A stretch of 64,000 nt of DNA from Armillaria gallica (taxonomy: Eukaryota > Basidiomycota > Agaricomycetes > Agaricales > Physalacriaceae). The position numbers and the translations under genes were made by a program. The stretch spans positions 6,200,001-6,264,000 of the forward strand of contig JBANDB010000001.1 of assembly GCA_037576215.1 (NCBI GenBank), given 5' to 3'. Shown here piece by piece: positions 33,824 to 46,977 of the stretch; position 1 is the first letter of the stretch; every line of letters begins with the position of its first letter. The notes under the pieces are model-generated. The model worked only from the letters and a program-made list of their open reading frames with translations, was not told the origin of the DNA and made no database searches.

Positions 33824-35187
33824 TGTAAGATACCCTTTGGAAATCTTCTATGGTCTACTTTCACTCTACATGATTCTATCTTACGGACGAAGTTCGCTCC
33901 TTATCCTTCTAATCCATTCTCTTCAGGGATTTCTCATGTACGCCATCCTGACACGCCACATTCTTTCTGGGTACCCATCGAAATCTATGACTCGAAGCTT
34001 GACCGCACCCTTGACCATGGCATCGCGATCCCTTATCGGTCTTGATGGACTCCGGCTAGTCCTTCAGGCCCAAACAAGGTTTTAAGGTTGACAGAAAAGT
34101 GCCGCGACCTGGTGTTCTTCAAACGAGGAGCTAGCGTTACCGCGCGGACAGTGGCCATGTGTTCTGTCATAATGCGGGGGCGACTCCGCAGATTGGTGGG
34201 ACTGAGGTTGGTCTCGCAACATATATATGTCATGATATGCGTGTAGACAGGCCATAGGTAGCGTGGTGATTTTGGAAAGCCCGCGCGTCATAGTACTGTG
34301 TTTTTTACACTTAAACCAGTTCAGCGGCTTTGGTGCTTCTTCGTTAAGGGTATCCGTTTGTCGTGTATTGTTGTCATTCCCAACAAAGTAGCCACGCATC
34401 TCCTTCTGCTTACAGAATCTCCTCTCAATTCCCGTCATTTCACAAGCGCCTCAAGGCTCGTACCCTGTTTTAGCGAGTCATCTCGGTACCGACGCCAAAG
34501 TTCCGGATGGTCGGGGAAGACCGCAGCCCGTTACCGACATTTGACAATCCCTTGCTAAGTCGCGTATCCAATTCGTAGGCTGTAGATAGCGAAAACGTCC
34601 GCCCTCAGCAGCGTTATAGATAAAGTCATTTGAAATATACATAGAGCACAGACGTAGTACTCAAGTTCTGAAGCAATGGGACACAACGAGAGAGCATACA
34701 ATGAAAGCAGTTGCGTAAAGCGTGACAATGAAGAGAAACTAGAAAGCCAAGAGTGCTTCGCGAGCCACTGAACTGAGATGTGGAATAACAAAACCTTGAA
34801 GTCTGAACTGCCATTTAGTCGAAGTCGGCGAAACCGAGTAACATGACCGACATTCAGTAGTGGCCACTGTCTTCCGCGCTGCCGTGGGTGATAGTAGAAG
34901 TCCCGCTATTCTTGGATTCGTGGCTCGACTAGGACTTCCTATAACCTGTTCCGGGACTATTGGCAGACGCCGACGGGTATCGATAAGAGGGCAATTAGAA
35001 AGCAAGGAAATACTTACGTCGGACGATTTTTCCCAAAGGTAAAGGTACTATCGCTGCGCTTGTGAGTCTTCGCCATTTCCTTTCCCTTTCTCTTATCGAG
35101 TACTTGGGGTACTTGCTGGATGCTGTCCTGTGGTGCCCCTCTGTTGAATGACCAGTTGCCACACTAGTCAGAGCCCAAATACAGACG
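33824..35187. other. Duplicated 3' flank and intergenic sequence
   Basis: Up to about 34560 this resembles the flank of the second kinase-like copy (58716-59560). Shared blocks include ACAAGCGCCTC, then GAGTCATCTCGGTACCGACG and CCAAAGT. No coding frame is conserved between the two, so any gene here has decayed. No gene was recognised in 34560-35187. Confidence 0.5.
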
Positions 35188-36068
35188 TCAGACGTACGGA
35201 GTGGATGCTCTGGATGGCAACGAAGACGACGAGCGATAGGTAGATGCTAAGCTAGAGTAGAAATAAACACGATAGTGGAGAAGCAAAGCACTGCCGTACA
35301 TGGTATCCCTGGGTTTGTTAGGAGGTCCTTGCTTGCGGAAGCGCTGGGCCTGCTCGGGAGGGCATAACGAATGAAGCAAACCGGGATCGTTCATGGACGA
35401 GTAATGACTGGTGTTGAGTGGCGGCTGCGTACGGCTATTATAACCTCCCAATCGTACTGGAGCATTGAGGTAGGGCATACTTTGTCCAATCGCAGGCATT
35501 GACCCACCGACTGGGAATCGAGAAGCCGACGGAAGAGAAGATGTCGAACTATTCGACGCCGCAAAATTCTGGATGGGAGCTCCAAGTTGACCCTTCATAT
35601 CGGACGTTGGATTGGCGGCATCTTCCTGCACCTTTTTCTTTTGGCGGGCATCCTCTTCCTTAGATACCATCTGAGCAAAGCAAACAGAATTTAAGGACAA
35701 CGCAATAAGATGAACACAGGTGATGAAACAACGTACCCTGTAGTTCACATAAATAGCATTGAGGCTGCGAATTATCGAGTCCCGACTGGGTAATGTGATA
35801 GCAGCTAAGGCCTTGACCCATATCTTCCGAAGGCCCTGAGCGCTGGTATTCTTGGTGGTTACTTTGCTTCTGACATCTTCTAACAGGCTATTATTAATCA
35901 CGTTAGCCAGGAAAACGCAGCAGTCAAGAAGTTGGGGACATACTTGGTGACAATAGAAAGGTTCTCTTGCCTTGTTGAATCATTCGCAATACTCTTATCG
36001 TTAAGAATATTCGTCTGAAGCACTTCGAGAGCCTTTACGATTTCTCCAAGTTCTTGTGGTTGAACCAT
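35188..36068 (-). CDS. Hypothetical protein with Ser/Pro-rich C-terminal half
   Basis: Four exons fit well: 36068-35944, 35887-35737, 35670-35300 and 35251-35188, with standard GT-AG introns of about 50-66 nt and consistent phases, giving 236 aa. The N-terminal ~90 residues are predicted helical (QELGEIVKALEVLQTNILND, LRKIWVKALAAITLP, DSIIRSLNAIYVNY). A charged segment (KEEDARQKKKVQEDAA) and then a Ser/Pro/Asn-rich, probably disordered, tail follow. No signal peptide or membrane segment. The family is not recognised. The exon structure argues for a real gene, but its function is unknown. Confidence 0.6.
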
Positions 36069-36697
36069 ACCAGCGAAAGACGAGAGGGGGTTGGAAAAAA
36101 AATCCTGGACATAGGGTAGGGGGGGGAGAGGTAGCAACCTTAAACACGAAACCTCACCTACCATATATAGGCATTTTGAGGGGTCTTATGGGTGCTATTG
36201 TCATGAAACAATGGTATCTATGTTCAAAATGAAGATATTTAGCATCACTAGTCTGTTTTTAGTTTTTGAAAATTCGCCCTTCAGCACAGCCACCACGTGA
36301 GTCCCAAAAAGGAACACGTCTGGCGAACTGACACATGACCACAGGTCAGCTCAACTCGTCCAACTGCCACTCTCTCTCTCCCTCTCCCATCACGATCCCC
36401 TGATTCCCCTCGCCACCACCTACGACAACGACGACGTGCACCGCCGCCTCCCTCTCCCATGCACCGCGGTTATACTGCCCTACAAACAGTGCTCGTTCTA
36501 AGAGTTCGAGCTTGGCGATGGGCGCTCGCACGTCACAACTGAAGTGAAGAGGCCAGGAATCGGGATCATCGGCGACACGACTACCGCTTGACCTGACGTG
36601 TTCAATATTATTGGTGTGACTGGCGCAGCTGCTCTAGGACGATGTTCGTCACAGAGGAATAGAAGTACGTATATTTATCTATTAGCTTATCACTAGT
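36069..36697. other. Intergenic, nothing recognised
   Basis: This is the upstream flank of the hypothetical gene, with CT-rich tracts near 36360-36420, ending at the Plavaka element. The last two bases, GT, may be the target duplication. Confidence 0.5.
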
Positions 36698-37163
36698 CAG
36701 TATGTCGGAGATTGTGCAAGGACCTTATTAGGCAATTTGAAAAATTATCCGGCCCGATATCATAACGTGTAGATTATTAGGCACTGTTATCTTATCTTAA
36801 CATAATAAGAGATAAGATAATCCCACTCTCACCGGTCCGAATATATGATTGCTACAAGTCCTGAACCTCGCGATTCGACGATGAATGGCGTTCTCTGGAT
36901 TGCCACCATATGAGCTAGTCACATTCTATGATTTCTTGTGCTGTAGATGTCCTCACAAATGTTAATGGAGGTACGTGAAATTTTTCTGGGCAACGGCCGT
37001 CTAATGCCAAAAATGTATGCTGCAGTCAAGTCACTAGGAGTCGCCACATTCTAGTTTTGAAATTACGAGAATATAAAACCTACTGTGCTCGGTGGTGAGC
37101 CATTGTCATACAGACCTGAATCCCCCAGCCATTAACTTGGCATCCTCATAAATTCAAATCTCA

Positions 37164-40100
37164 ATGCCTCCCACTCGTCAAGAGCGGTGCCAATACTGTC
37201 ATCTTTCATTTGCGCTCCGTGGTCTGAAGACACACGAAACATCTTGCAAACGAAAGCTTGATGAGCGGCGGGCTGACACGCTTTATGAGCAGCGACTATT
37301 CCGAACTGGTGAGCAGTTTACTACTGTGCATTTCCTTTTCTTGTCCGTATTCTGACAGGTTAACTTGAACTTAGGTTTAGCGGAAACGGTCGCTGCAGTA
37401 CCCTCACCAGGGAAAAGCATCAGTGTTGGTATTGATAATCGCCCACCCGAAAATGACCATGATCTAGAATGTTAGTCATTCTTGCTTTACATCCCCCTTT
37501 GCGCTGCTAATACTTGTACAAAGTAATACATCCTGTCCCAAATGACAACATAGTTACCGTTCCACCTGAAGTTCATGAAGAAAGCATTCACAGCGAACCA
37601 GAATACAAACTCGATGACATACGAACAATATACCACCCATCCAGTGGACGAGCAACCCGGATAGATCATTTTGAAGAATATCGATCATCGCGCCCTGCAT
37701 TCCAGTATTCCCAACCACCTATTGACCTGCATCCATGGCGACCATTTGCATCACGTCGCAACTTTGAACTCGCCGAATTCATTCTCGATGCAGCTCTTAC
37801 CGAGAAGCAGATGAAGACTTTGTTTGGACTACTGAAGCCGGAGGCTGCGAGCAACCAGGAAAGCACTGAATTCAATATCCGTAGCCCAAAGGAATTCAAG
37901 GAACATTGGGATCATGCAGTGAACTTGACTACACCCGTAAGTTCTCGTCACGTCCTGCAATATTAAGGATTATCTGATATGGCTGTTTTTAGTTTGAGAA
38001 GTCGACGGTCACTGTGTCGCTTCAGGGAAAAGACTATACCTACGACGTTTACCGGCGGAATTTATGGACCTGGGCAACGGATCTGATCCAGGACCCAACA
38101 CTGGAGCCGCATTTTGTATGGGATGCTGTTCAGCTTTCAAAATGGAATGGACAGGCCTTCGAGAGGTTCATAGACGAACCATGGACAGCCCAGGCTTTTT
38201 GGGATCTACAGGTGTGCTTCAGAACTTCTTTCGAGGGCCATCTAGCTTATTAATTGACTTGCCATAGACGAGGCTCCCAAAAGGAGCAAAGGTCCTTTAC
38301 TATATTATATATGCTGACAAGACACGTCTCTCTTCATTTGGCACGGCTCAGGGCTATCCTGTCATCGCCCGTTTGGGAAATCTGAAGAAGGGCGTACGAA
38401 ACAGTAATGGAGTTGGCGGCGGATGCATCGTTGGGTGGCTACCAGTGGTATTTGACCTCTACCATGATCTGGCATTTGTTTTTCAGCTAAATCGTCTGTT
38501 CCTAGATAAAAGAGAGGAAGCAAAATTGAGGAGGAAGGTTTATTATGTAGACTTCAAGCGCCGTGTGTGGCACGCTGCCTTCCGATATATTCTTGAGCCA
38601 ATATTCGCACCAAGCAAATTAGGGGCATGGCTTCATCTCAGTTTAGCGGACGAAGACCTTCAACTTTTCCCTCGAGTGCCAATCGAAAGTTGTGACTACG
38701 AAGAAGCGTCAGTCATAAGTCTTGCTTTATTGCTGTACGAGCTCACCAAATACTATGATAATAGGAATTTTGTTGTCCTTACTCGGGGCTCCAACGGTAA
38801 GAAGCCCTGCGTCATCTGTCTGGTACCCAAGTCGGAGCAAAATTGTCTACATGTCATATATGAACTACGGACGAAACAGCAAACTCAAGAAATACTTGCG
38901 GATGCCGCTGCTATCCCCAGGAAGGACAGACGGAACACGTTTCTTTCCGGCTTTGGCTTGAGAAACATCAGTGAGGTACTAGATCTTTGCTTTGTGCCGT
39001 CTTTCTTGCCTAACGGACTGAACTTGGATAGAATGCTTTTTGGAACATTGAGGACTGTGATCCGTTCCGGGCGCTGTCTTTTGATCCCCTTCATGCTCAC
39101 GACAACGGCCTTTTTGGAGACCATCTCCGAAGCGAAGTCGTTTCCCGAATCGAAGCATTGGGCTCGGAATCCGTGGGTCAGGCAGATGATCAGTAAGCAC
39201 TATCTCACACTCACATTTATTCACATTCTGACTTCTTTGATACAGAATCAAGCGCGTTCCACGTTGGAGGAATTTGTATCACTTTGAAAGCGGCTTCATG
39301 GCAGTTCATTTTGCCGACGGTACAAAGTATGAAGACCTATCCAAAGTAAGTCTTTCAAGTCATCGCAAGCGAGTAATGGATCAATGTTTAGCACATCATC
39401 TTCGTCACCCATAATATCCTCACGGAGATCAAGAATGCACATGGCTACCATTTGCTAAAATGTGTCCGAAGCTATATTGAACTTCGCATGTACGCTGGCT
39501 TCAACCTCCACACCGAGCGCAGTATTCAAGCCATTCGGGATGAACTTCTCAAGTTCTCGACACTTATAAGGGTAGGATATCTTCTGATATTCATGAACAA
39601 AGGTCTGATCAAATGTAGGAGTACGAACAACTCACGCAATCTGTTAATCCGGGGGCAAAATCATGGAACTTCCCGAAAATCCACTCTCACCAGCACATGG
39701 TCAACGATATCTTGGAAAAGGGAGTTACGCTCAACTACAATACGAAGCCGAATGAGAAAATGCATGGTCCCCTAAAGGACGCATATCAAATGCGAACGAA
39801 CTTTAAAGATGTCGCAGAACAGGTCTTTATAATTTTGGCATGTCTTGATATCCGAGCTGAATCAGTTTTGATTTAGATTCTACGGGTTGATTCATGGTGT
39901 AATGCCGCGTCTTTTATACGGCAGCAAATTGACTTACATGATGAGCAAATATCTCCGAACGACGACGACGGCGACGAGCTAGAAGATCAAGATATGCAGG
40001 CAGAACACTCAAGAAATGTGACTTTGCATGGTCGCCGCGGTAAAGGGGGTGGGGTCTTCAAAATCGGGAGATCCGAGCCTTGAAAGCAGATGATCCAGCG

Positions 40101-40744
40101 TTCACAAGTTTTCGGAGCCGTCTATCGAAGTTTATGGTCGGACAGTTCGCGACCTATCATGATATAATTCCCGAAGTTGACGGACAGAAGGTGACGTTCA
40201 AGTCTTTTGAGCCACATGACGAGGTAAGCAATGATATGGTTAGTAAAGTTCTGTTTTTTGATTGATACGCTACTTACAGATCCAGTTACATGGACTTTTG
40301 AAAGTCAACTACGAGAACACCGTTGACTGGACCACATCCACCGACTACTTGCGGTGCAGTCCCAATTTCTATAATCATCCTCGATATGATTATCTCCTTA
40401 TTGACAGCACCGAGCGTCCATTCTTCGCACAGCTTATAATGGTCTTCACCTGTGTTATTGGCGGGAAAGAGTTTCCTCTGGCCCTTGTTCATCCATTTGA
40501 TCAACCTGTCGATGCAGCTACTGAAAAGTTGGACAACGACCTGGGCTTTTATCGAGTCCGTGCACGAAAAAGACGAGAATCAGCATTTGTATCCGTCTAC
40601 ATGATTATCCGAGGGGCGCTCCTGGTTGAGGATTTCAGGGTCAAACCAGCTGATGGATTCAAGGAGTATTTGATTGTTGATAGTGTTGACAGTGATTTGT
40701 TTCTCAGGATGAAATCACTCAAGTATGCTGGGCGCCGTAACTGA
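37164..40744 (+). CDS. Plavaka transposase, probably frameshifted near its C-terminus
   Basis: This is a multi-exon gene; the first junctions are clear (exon 1 37164-37308, then short introns). The N-terminus has a zinc-finger-like CQYCHLSF...H...C motif. The Plavaka core follows: IHPVPND, YHPSSGRATRI, WRPFASRRNFELAEF, VYRRNLWTWATDLIQDP, HFVWDAVQLSKWNG, FIDEPWTAQAFWDLQ, then YYIIYADKTRLSSFGTAQGY and RNSNGVGGGCIVGWLPV. Further on are the GTKYEDLSK/HIIFVTHNIL and NTKPNEKMHGPLKDAY blocks and a C-terminal EFPLALVHPFDQP region. It would cut and rejoin the element's ends. Around 40040-40080 the frame changes within a G-rich tract (AAAGGGGGTGGGG). This is either a one-base loss or an unusually short 38-nt intron, so activity is uncertain. 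Confidence 0.8.
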
Positions 40745-40901
40745 GGGGTTGAAGTTGTGTAATATATAGTAGCAGTGAAAATACAAATAGATACTATTAT
40801 ACTGCAACACCATTAACAATGAGAGGACAATGCGAAATAATCCCATCGAACTCACCTAACTCAATGAGGTTCCAACTAGTTATACTCCGATTTCGACATT
40901 T

Positions 40902-43113
40902 TTAATTGAACTGCGCAAGATCAAATACGAGACCAGGTCTTTCCATGTACATTTCCTCATGTGTCTCAGGCACAAACAATGTTTGAGGAGAGTGGGACAG
41001 GTGACGCGGAATGACTGGTGCACGACCAAAGAAGCGGAAGAATGATTCCGTATAGAAGATGGCAACACACTTCTCCATTTCAGCAAATTCCGCCTCTGTA
41101 TAACTGGTCTTCTTTTGTTGGATCAAATGAGGGCATGCCCTCCAGGACCGCATCGCATTTATCAGTGGAAATATATAGGGAGCTCTCTGCCGCCAAGTTG
41201 GGTGTCCCAGTCCATGATTAGCGCTACCAACGTCGACTGCAACAAAGGCTGTAGTAAGACCATGGGGTAGACAGTGTAGGAGCAAGCCATGGTTGCCACC
41301 ATTAGTTGCCGCTCGTGCATCCAATGCAAGCAACTCAAACCTGAAGTTGAGCTCTGCAAGCTCCCAGGCAATTTCGCGGCGATGATCATCTGTTAGCTTC
41401 TCGAGCTCGACGCCTCTCCAAACTGCCGGACCAACATTGAAGTTGGCGTCAATTCGTAACTCGCCAGCACAACCCTGCAAAAAATCGACGGCTTGTTCTC
41501 TCCGCCTCGCAGCTTTTGTTGGTGTGCCTCTGGATGAGCTAGCACCACCTGACCTCGCTGTCTTCATCAAATGATCCAGATTTAAAATAACGCGCCATGA
41601 TTGATGAGCCATCGGCTGCGCTGAGTACGACGAGCAAGAAACACGTGCAAGCAGCAGGGGACGTAGACATAGCCACGCTTTGATGAGCTCAAGAGACTTG
41701 TGTTCATCTTGCGCACCAACGAAGATATCTGGCCGTGGAAAAATATACCCGTTCGCCTCAGGAACCTTTGCTTCTGGGTAACATCGAGAACGATCTGAAC
41801 TCGTGACCTCTACTGCCGCCTGCCACACTGGAACGGCAGGCGGCAAATGAGGGTGAACAATAACGGAAAGGAATCCCATCTGGCTAGACGGACTCGACTG
41901 TTTTTGTTTTGCTCTTTGATTGGGAGGGCCATCTACGACCGATTTCAGGACATGATGACAGGCGGGGAACATCAAACTTACATGGCTTGCTGCGCGATGT
42001 TGACGGCAATGACTCTGGCAGAGGAGGATCCAAACGAATTTGGCCGGGGACAAGTGCAAAAGGGTTCGGCAACCGCAAGTGATTACGAGTAAAGCACTGG
42101 AATGCCTTGTACTTTTCAGCTTGGTCGGATGTCCCGATGAAAACCGATCGAAGCTGTATACGTGGAGGCCCAAGAGTAAGATGTTGGTTTGGGTCCAAAG
42201 GGAGGGTGTGGGCATCAATTCGCGTGAAAGGGAGCCGGTCCAATTTAAGCAAATGCCAGACTGGAATTCTGGCTCTAAAAAACTCTTCGACGATAATAGG
42301 GTCCGTCGTGAAGGCCCCGATGAGCTCCAGATCGGCAGTGGTATTACTCCAAGGAGCTTGATTGGTTACTAGCATACGCGGGCGGTAAGTTGTGATATAG
42401 TCCATGATAGCACGCATTTCAATGGCTACGCGCTGTGTCTCCGCAACTGTCAGACAAAGTCTATCAAAAATGAAAGGCAAAGACTCTAGACAGTGAAGGA
42501 GCGTGTACAGTCCGGAGCGGAAATCTCGAAGCAACGAGTGAGAAGGCCCCCAACTCGCCGTCTGAGATTCGGACATGTCGATAACTTTTTGAGCTGCCGT
42601 GCGTAGACGAGCGAAGGACGCGCTCGAAAACGTTCCGAGCTGATTGTCTTGTGATGCATATTCAAAAGTGCTGAAGTCAGATCGTGTGACGGGATCATAG
42701 AGTGGTAAGAAGGGGTCAAGTGGGTCCTTGGGACGCTTTCGTATGCAGCTAAGCCATGAAACTGAGCGCACGTAGAATTGCGGCCACAACAGAGGGTCGT
42801 CGGCGCCGTATCTAAAGTCTGCTCGCATGTACATCTCCCGATTGATACCAAGAGGAGGCTGGTACAATTCTAACGCATTGGGAGTCACCATGAACCATCC
42901 TTCTTCAACCAATGCACCCAGCTTTCCATCGAAAGGTTCGATAGCTATGTTCCCATCAACCAAACGAAGTCTTAAGAAAAAGCAGAATGTACATACGATC
43001 CGCAGTGTTTTTCTTGTGAAGCAGGCCGGTAGGATTCTTGGACAAGTGCTCGTAGGTAAACCGATGTTCCATAGTCCTAAATATGATATGGTTAGCGACG
43101 GGAACGTCCTCAT
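40902..43113 (-). CDS. Plavaka-associated protein of unknown function, broken or spliced
   Basis: Two long minus-strand frames carry consecutive parts of a protein often found beside Plavaka transposases. The upstream part (about 42990-41960) has LYQPPLGINREMYM, FIFDRLCLTVAETQRVAIE, LIGAFTTDPIIVEEFF and ARIPVWHLL. The downstream part (about 42000-40902) has RREIAWELAELNFRFELLAL, VAVDVGSANHGLGHPTW, FYTESFFRFFGRAPVIPRHL and a C-terminal FDLAQFN. The frame changes within 41884-42218, by an intron or a frameshift. The true N-terminus probably lies further upstream, near 43830. The role of this companion family in transposition is not known. Confidence 0.65.
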
Positions 43114-43344
43114 AATGCATAACTCACTTTAGGATAATATAGAGCGAGTATCGAAGCAGGGTAGTCTGGCATAGTATCAGTCCATATATCAAATATGAGG
43201 GGGCCCATGAAATCTTCCAAGGGCACGAGAAACATGGAAGAGACTTTCGGAAATTGTCCCCAAATGCGAAGAGGCCATTAATCGACGAACGCTGTAAGCC
43301 GTGGAGGACCAGTGGCATCGACGATTCATCTAGACCCAAGTCAA

Positions 43345-43440
43345 ATCAACACCGACGAAGTCGTCTAGATGCTGAGAGAATCGGAAAGGCACCGACGAAG
43401 CGTCTAAGTGCTGCACCGACGATGACGTCTAGGTGCTCAA
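43345..43440. repeat. Short tandem repeat
   Basis: Three imperfect copies of a unit like GCACCGACGAAGCGTCTAGG lie inside the Plavaka element, upstream of the companion gene on the minus strand, possibly in an intron. Confidence 0.6.
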
Positions 43441-43731
43441 AACGAACAAGGGATCACATACAGACCTGGCGTTGCAGCGGAGAATGCGTCCGAGGCAATG
43501 TAGACTAATATGTAGGTAAAGATGAAATCAGAGCGAATCATTATAGAAAATATGGTTGACATTGGCTTACGACTGAAGATATTTTCAGGTACGCAGAGAT
43601 GAGCGGTGCGTGAAAACAGAAGTATGGAGGTGAGCACTGAGCAAGTCGTAGCGGCCTGTGAATTTAGAAATGATCGGACAAGAGTTGCCTTATTTGGACG
43701 TCTCATCTCTTCCTCACACCACTTTGCACTC

Positions 43732-43820
43732 GGGTTAGACATTGCGTCGCCCGACATCCTGCATGGGTTAGACCTCGCGTCGCCCGACATCCTACATGGG
43801 TTAGACCTTGCGTCACCCAC
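43732..43820 (-). repeat. 33-bp tandem repeat encoding an 11-residue repeat
   Basis: There are two full copies and one partial copy of a 33-bp unit. On the minus strand it reads as an 11-residue repeat (DARSNPCRMSG). It lies in a frame that runs from an initiating MRDPVG segment towards the companion gene and may be its N-terminal exon. Confidence 0.65.
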
Positions 43821-43959
43821 AGGATCGCGCATACGAATATCATCCACTGATCTTCGCGAATCAATCTTACTCTTGATTTAAAAACCTCCCTCTTCAACAA
43901 TGCAATGGATAATCGCACGTCACGATCTGGATGGTCTTAGTATCGCTGTGTCTCCGCTG

Positions 43960-44826
43960 ACTTTCTCAATATACATGGACCTTACGTTGGAACCTTAAGG
44001 GCTTCAAGCCGTTGAGGTGTAGAATACTGATGCGAACCGCCTCTAGTTGCAGGAAGCCTTCTCGTGTACGTCAAACGTCTGTCCCAAAATTTCTCTTCAA
44101 CCCGTTTAGATAATTTTCAGTTGGCCTGTGGAATAGGACATCTTTATCTTTGCCACGCTCGCATTCATCATTGATCATCCATCCAATCTCTTGGCCCTGA
44201 CTCCTTACTTTAGTGGGTTGTTCTTATCTTTTCCCACCATCTTAGTACTCACCAACGTAGCTCAGCCTTCATACTTACGTTCGGCAGAGGTTACGGCTCT
44301 ACCTGCTGTTTCTATCTCCTAAGATGTGCCAACGCAATCTCCGTCAACACGCCCAAGGATTTCGGTTCTACGGTCACGAGTTGGGGAGATCGTACACGAG
44401 AGAGACAGGTACACTAGGATTTTACTCCATCCTGCAAAATACTAAATACCGTGTTGACGTAGGATCGCGACCATCAGCAGAAGTTTGCTGATTTCATTCG
44501 TTCGTAGCACCTTTAAGGGCGACTGAAACTCAAACGGACGCCATGCTTTTTGACGTCAGAATCTGTCTTCCGGAGTCATTGAACAGACCGGAAAACTGTT
44601 CGCATTCATCTTCCAGGACCCCTCTTGTGTCGGCAGAGTTCAAACATCGTTTCCTCAGACCGCTGTACCAGAGCATCCATATTCGGAGCATCCTACGTAC
44701 CGATGTCAGTGTCTGAGCTGTTGCCAGGGTTGTTTTAGGCTGACTCATTATGAAGCACGTTATTCGGCACCATTTTTCGAACTTTCGCCACAAAAATTTC
44801 TGCGCGCGACTCTGTCTCTTTCAACC
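43960..44826. other. Non-coding interval inside the Plavaka element
   Basis: No open frame of note. It lies between the divergent companion and DUF6698 genes and probably carries both promoters. Confidence 0.5.
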
Positions 44827-46820
44827 ATGGACCAGCTATCTACCGCACTCGAAAGTATGTCCATGGAAGATGTCTTACTGGTACGTTGAGTTCTTCAATT
44901 GTCCCTAGTTGGCTTCAAGCTAATGTAAACATTTCAGGTTTTAAAGGATGTTCAACTAAAAAATCAAGCGCTGCAAGAACAAAATCGCAGGCTCCTGACT
45001 GCGCCTACCCTTCTTCCGAATGCTGCTGGATCCTCCACCCCACCACAGGACACTAGTAGGGCTGAAATATCCGCAAATGACTCGGCGTCGACCACCGACA
45101 CATCAGCTCTTTTTGTTAGGAAAGAGAGTCGAAAGGAGCTTGAGTATAGTGCCATGAAAATGGTCGTATTCGCCCATGTATGGTGGGAGAAGAAAGGTAT
45201 ATTTGGTGTCGGGTTGGATTCGGAATCTGCTCGTCGCGAACTCAACGCCGCCACCCTCACGAATTCCCTGGATACCGGCGTGCAGAGACCATCACAGGAT
45301 CGTGTTATGGTGTTACAGCTGATACTCAAGCTCTACAAATTTCTCCCCGAAGCGTTTCACCCACTCGTCAGCGCAACGATTGCGGGCGAATATTTAAAAC
45401 TCTTTAAAATTGTATGTCTATGATATTATGACATTGACAGTTGACTAGACTGACTGTCTTGCTATGTGTTAGATGAGGGATGTCGGTGGAGTCCGCCGGT
45501 CAACCTTCCTCAACCGCTTCAGAAATGTTGCTGCGGAGATCTTCGAGGGCGATGTTCCGCAGGGACATTTTAAACGGGGCTTTGACCGCTACGAGGACCC
45601 ACTTTGCCGACGCCTTTCGGGCTACAAGTCGGCCAAGGTTTATAGCAGGCATCCACCTTGCCTGTTTGCTAATGGTTTCACAACGGGGGGCACTGTGTTC
45701 AGGACTATCTATGGAGTCAAGGTCCGAGTTCGCTACATTTTTTTTTGAAACGCGGAGTATGACCGTTTTTGTAGATCCTTACGTGTCTGCTGTGGGGCAG
45801 CACCGCCCTTAACGACCAACGAATCACAACAAAAGGGACAAATGGTGATTTGTGGCACATCACCGAAGTGAACTCTGCGGCAATCGCCTTTGCCGCGATA
45901 GTGGTAAGTCGTAACGAAGATATCCTCATCCTCCCGGTTTTAAGTATATCATATCACAGATTCGATATCTACTCGCAGGCGACTCAGAATTTACGCCGGT
46001 AGGAAAGATATCCGGTATCAATTATTTGGCCGATTTCGAGTACTATGTCGAGCGAATCGAGGACCAGCTCAAGAAAGGCACGAAATCGATGCATGACACG
46101 CTCAAATTTTACAACGACCACATCTTTCCTCCGACACAAGATCGTCGATCCAGGGCTATTACTACCATCCCCGTATCGCTGACAGAGGAGGAGGAAGCCT
46201 TCTGGCATGAACTCGAAGCGATTGACAAAGAACCCGACTTGGATTCTGACAGCGCCGACCAAACTCATACGGTGCCTGTTGTACCAGCAGATGTGTGTTC
46301 GGCCTTCTCTCTTGAACTCGAAACCCCCACGCAACTGGCATCTACGACAAATGTCCCTTCAGCCATCTCTGTTCAAGCTCAAACCCCCATGCAACTGGTA
46401 TCCACTATGAACGGGGTCCCTTTGGATACCGCAGATCGCAGCGACAGGGTCCGATCAAAGGCAAAAGGCAAGAAAAGAAGTGGACCAGCTCCGACGGTGA
46501 CAAGGGTGACTAGGGCGACACGTAGCCGAGGGGGCCAAGTGCATGGAGATAAGGTCGGAGCTGAAGCTCCCATTCCATCGGCCATGAGAAAGCGAAAGGG
46601 GGGAAAGAACAGCACGACGGAAGGTCCTTCTGATGCCAGTGGTTCAGTAGGCCGTGCAAAGTCTGCAGCAACCACCCTAGCCAAGGCCGTAACCTTTGCG
46701 CCATTACCAACGGTTGTGTCTGACACGGCGCCAAACGGAACATTCATCGGTGACAACGTGGATCAAAGTGATGATGACTACGATGAGGAGGAGGAGGAGG
46801 AGGAAGAGGAAGAGGAGTAG
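44827..46820 (+). CDS. DUF6698 domain protein carried by the Plavaka element
   Basis: Five exons fit with phase-0 junctions: 44827-44880, 44938-45411, 45473-45721, 45775-45903 and 45960-46820, giving 588 aa. A short N-terminal coiled-coil-like segment (LKDVQLKNQALQEQNRRLL) precedes the DUF6698 core: FAHVWWEKKGIFGVG, RVMVLQLILKLYKFLPEAFH, FKRGFDRYEDPLCRRL, KILTCLLWGSTALND, INYLADFEYYVERIEDQL. The C-terminal 200 residues are Ser/Thr/Lys-rich with basic patches (KAKGKKRSG, MRKRKGGKN) and end in an uninterrupted acidic run. DUF6698 proteins are common near Agaricomycete transposons and have no known function. The frame is intact, so the gene may be the best preserved part of this element. Confidence 0.8.
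46783..46818 (+). repeat. GAG/GAA triplet run encoding a poly-Glu tail
   Basis: This is a purine-rich simple repeat at the end of the DUF6698 coding sequence, giving a Glu run directly before the stop. It is prone to length variation. Confidence 0.7.
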
Positions 46821-46977
46821 AATCAGCCCATTCTGTAGTTTCCTCTGTAATGCCCACATTTTATGGTACCTTCCTTGTTAGATTTCCGACGCAATAAAGC
46901 AAACTAAGTTTTTAGGACTGGAGCTAGTGGGAGGAGCCAGCGTATCAAATTAACCCAAGTGCGACCCATATATATGT

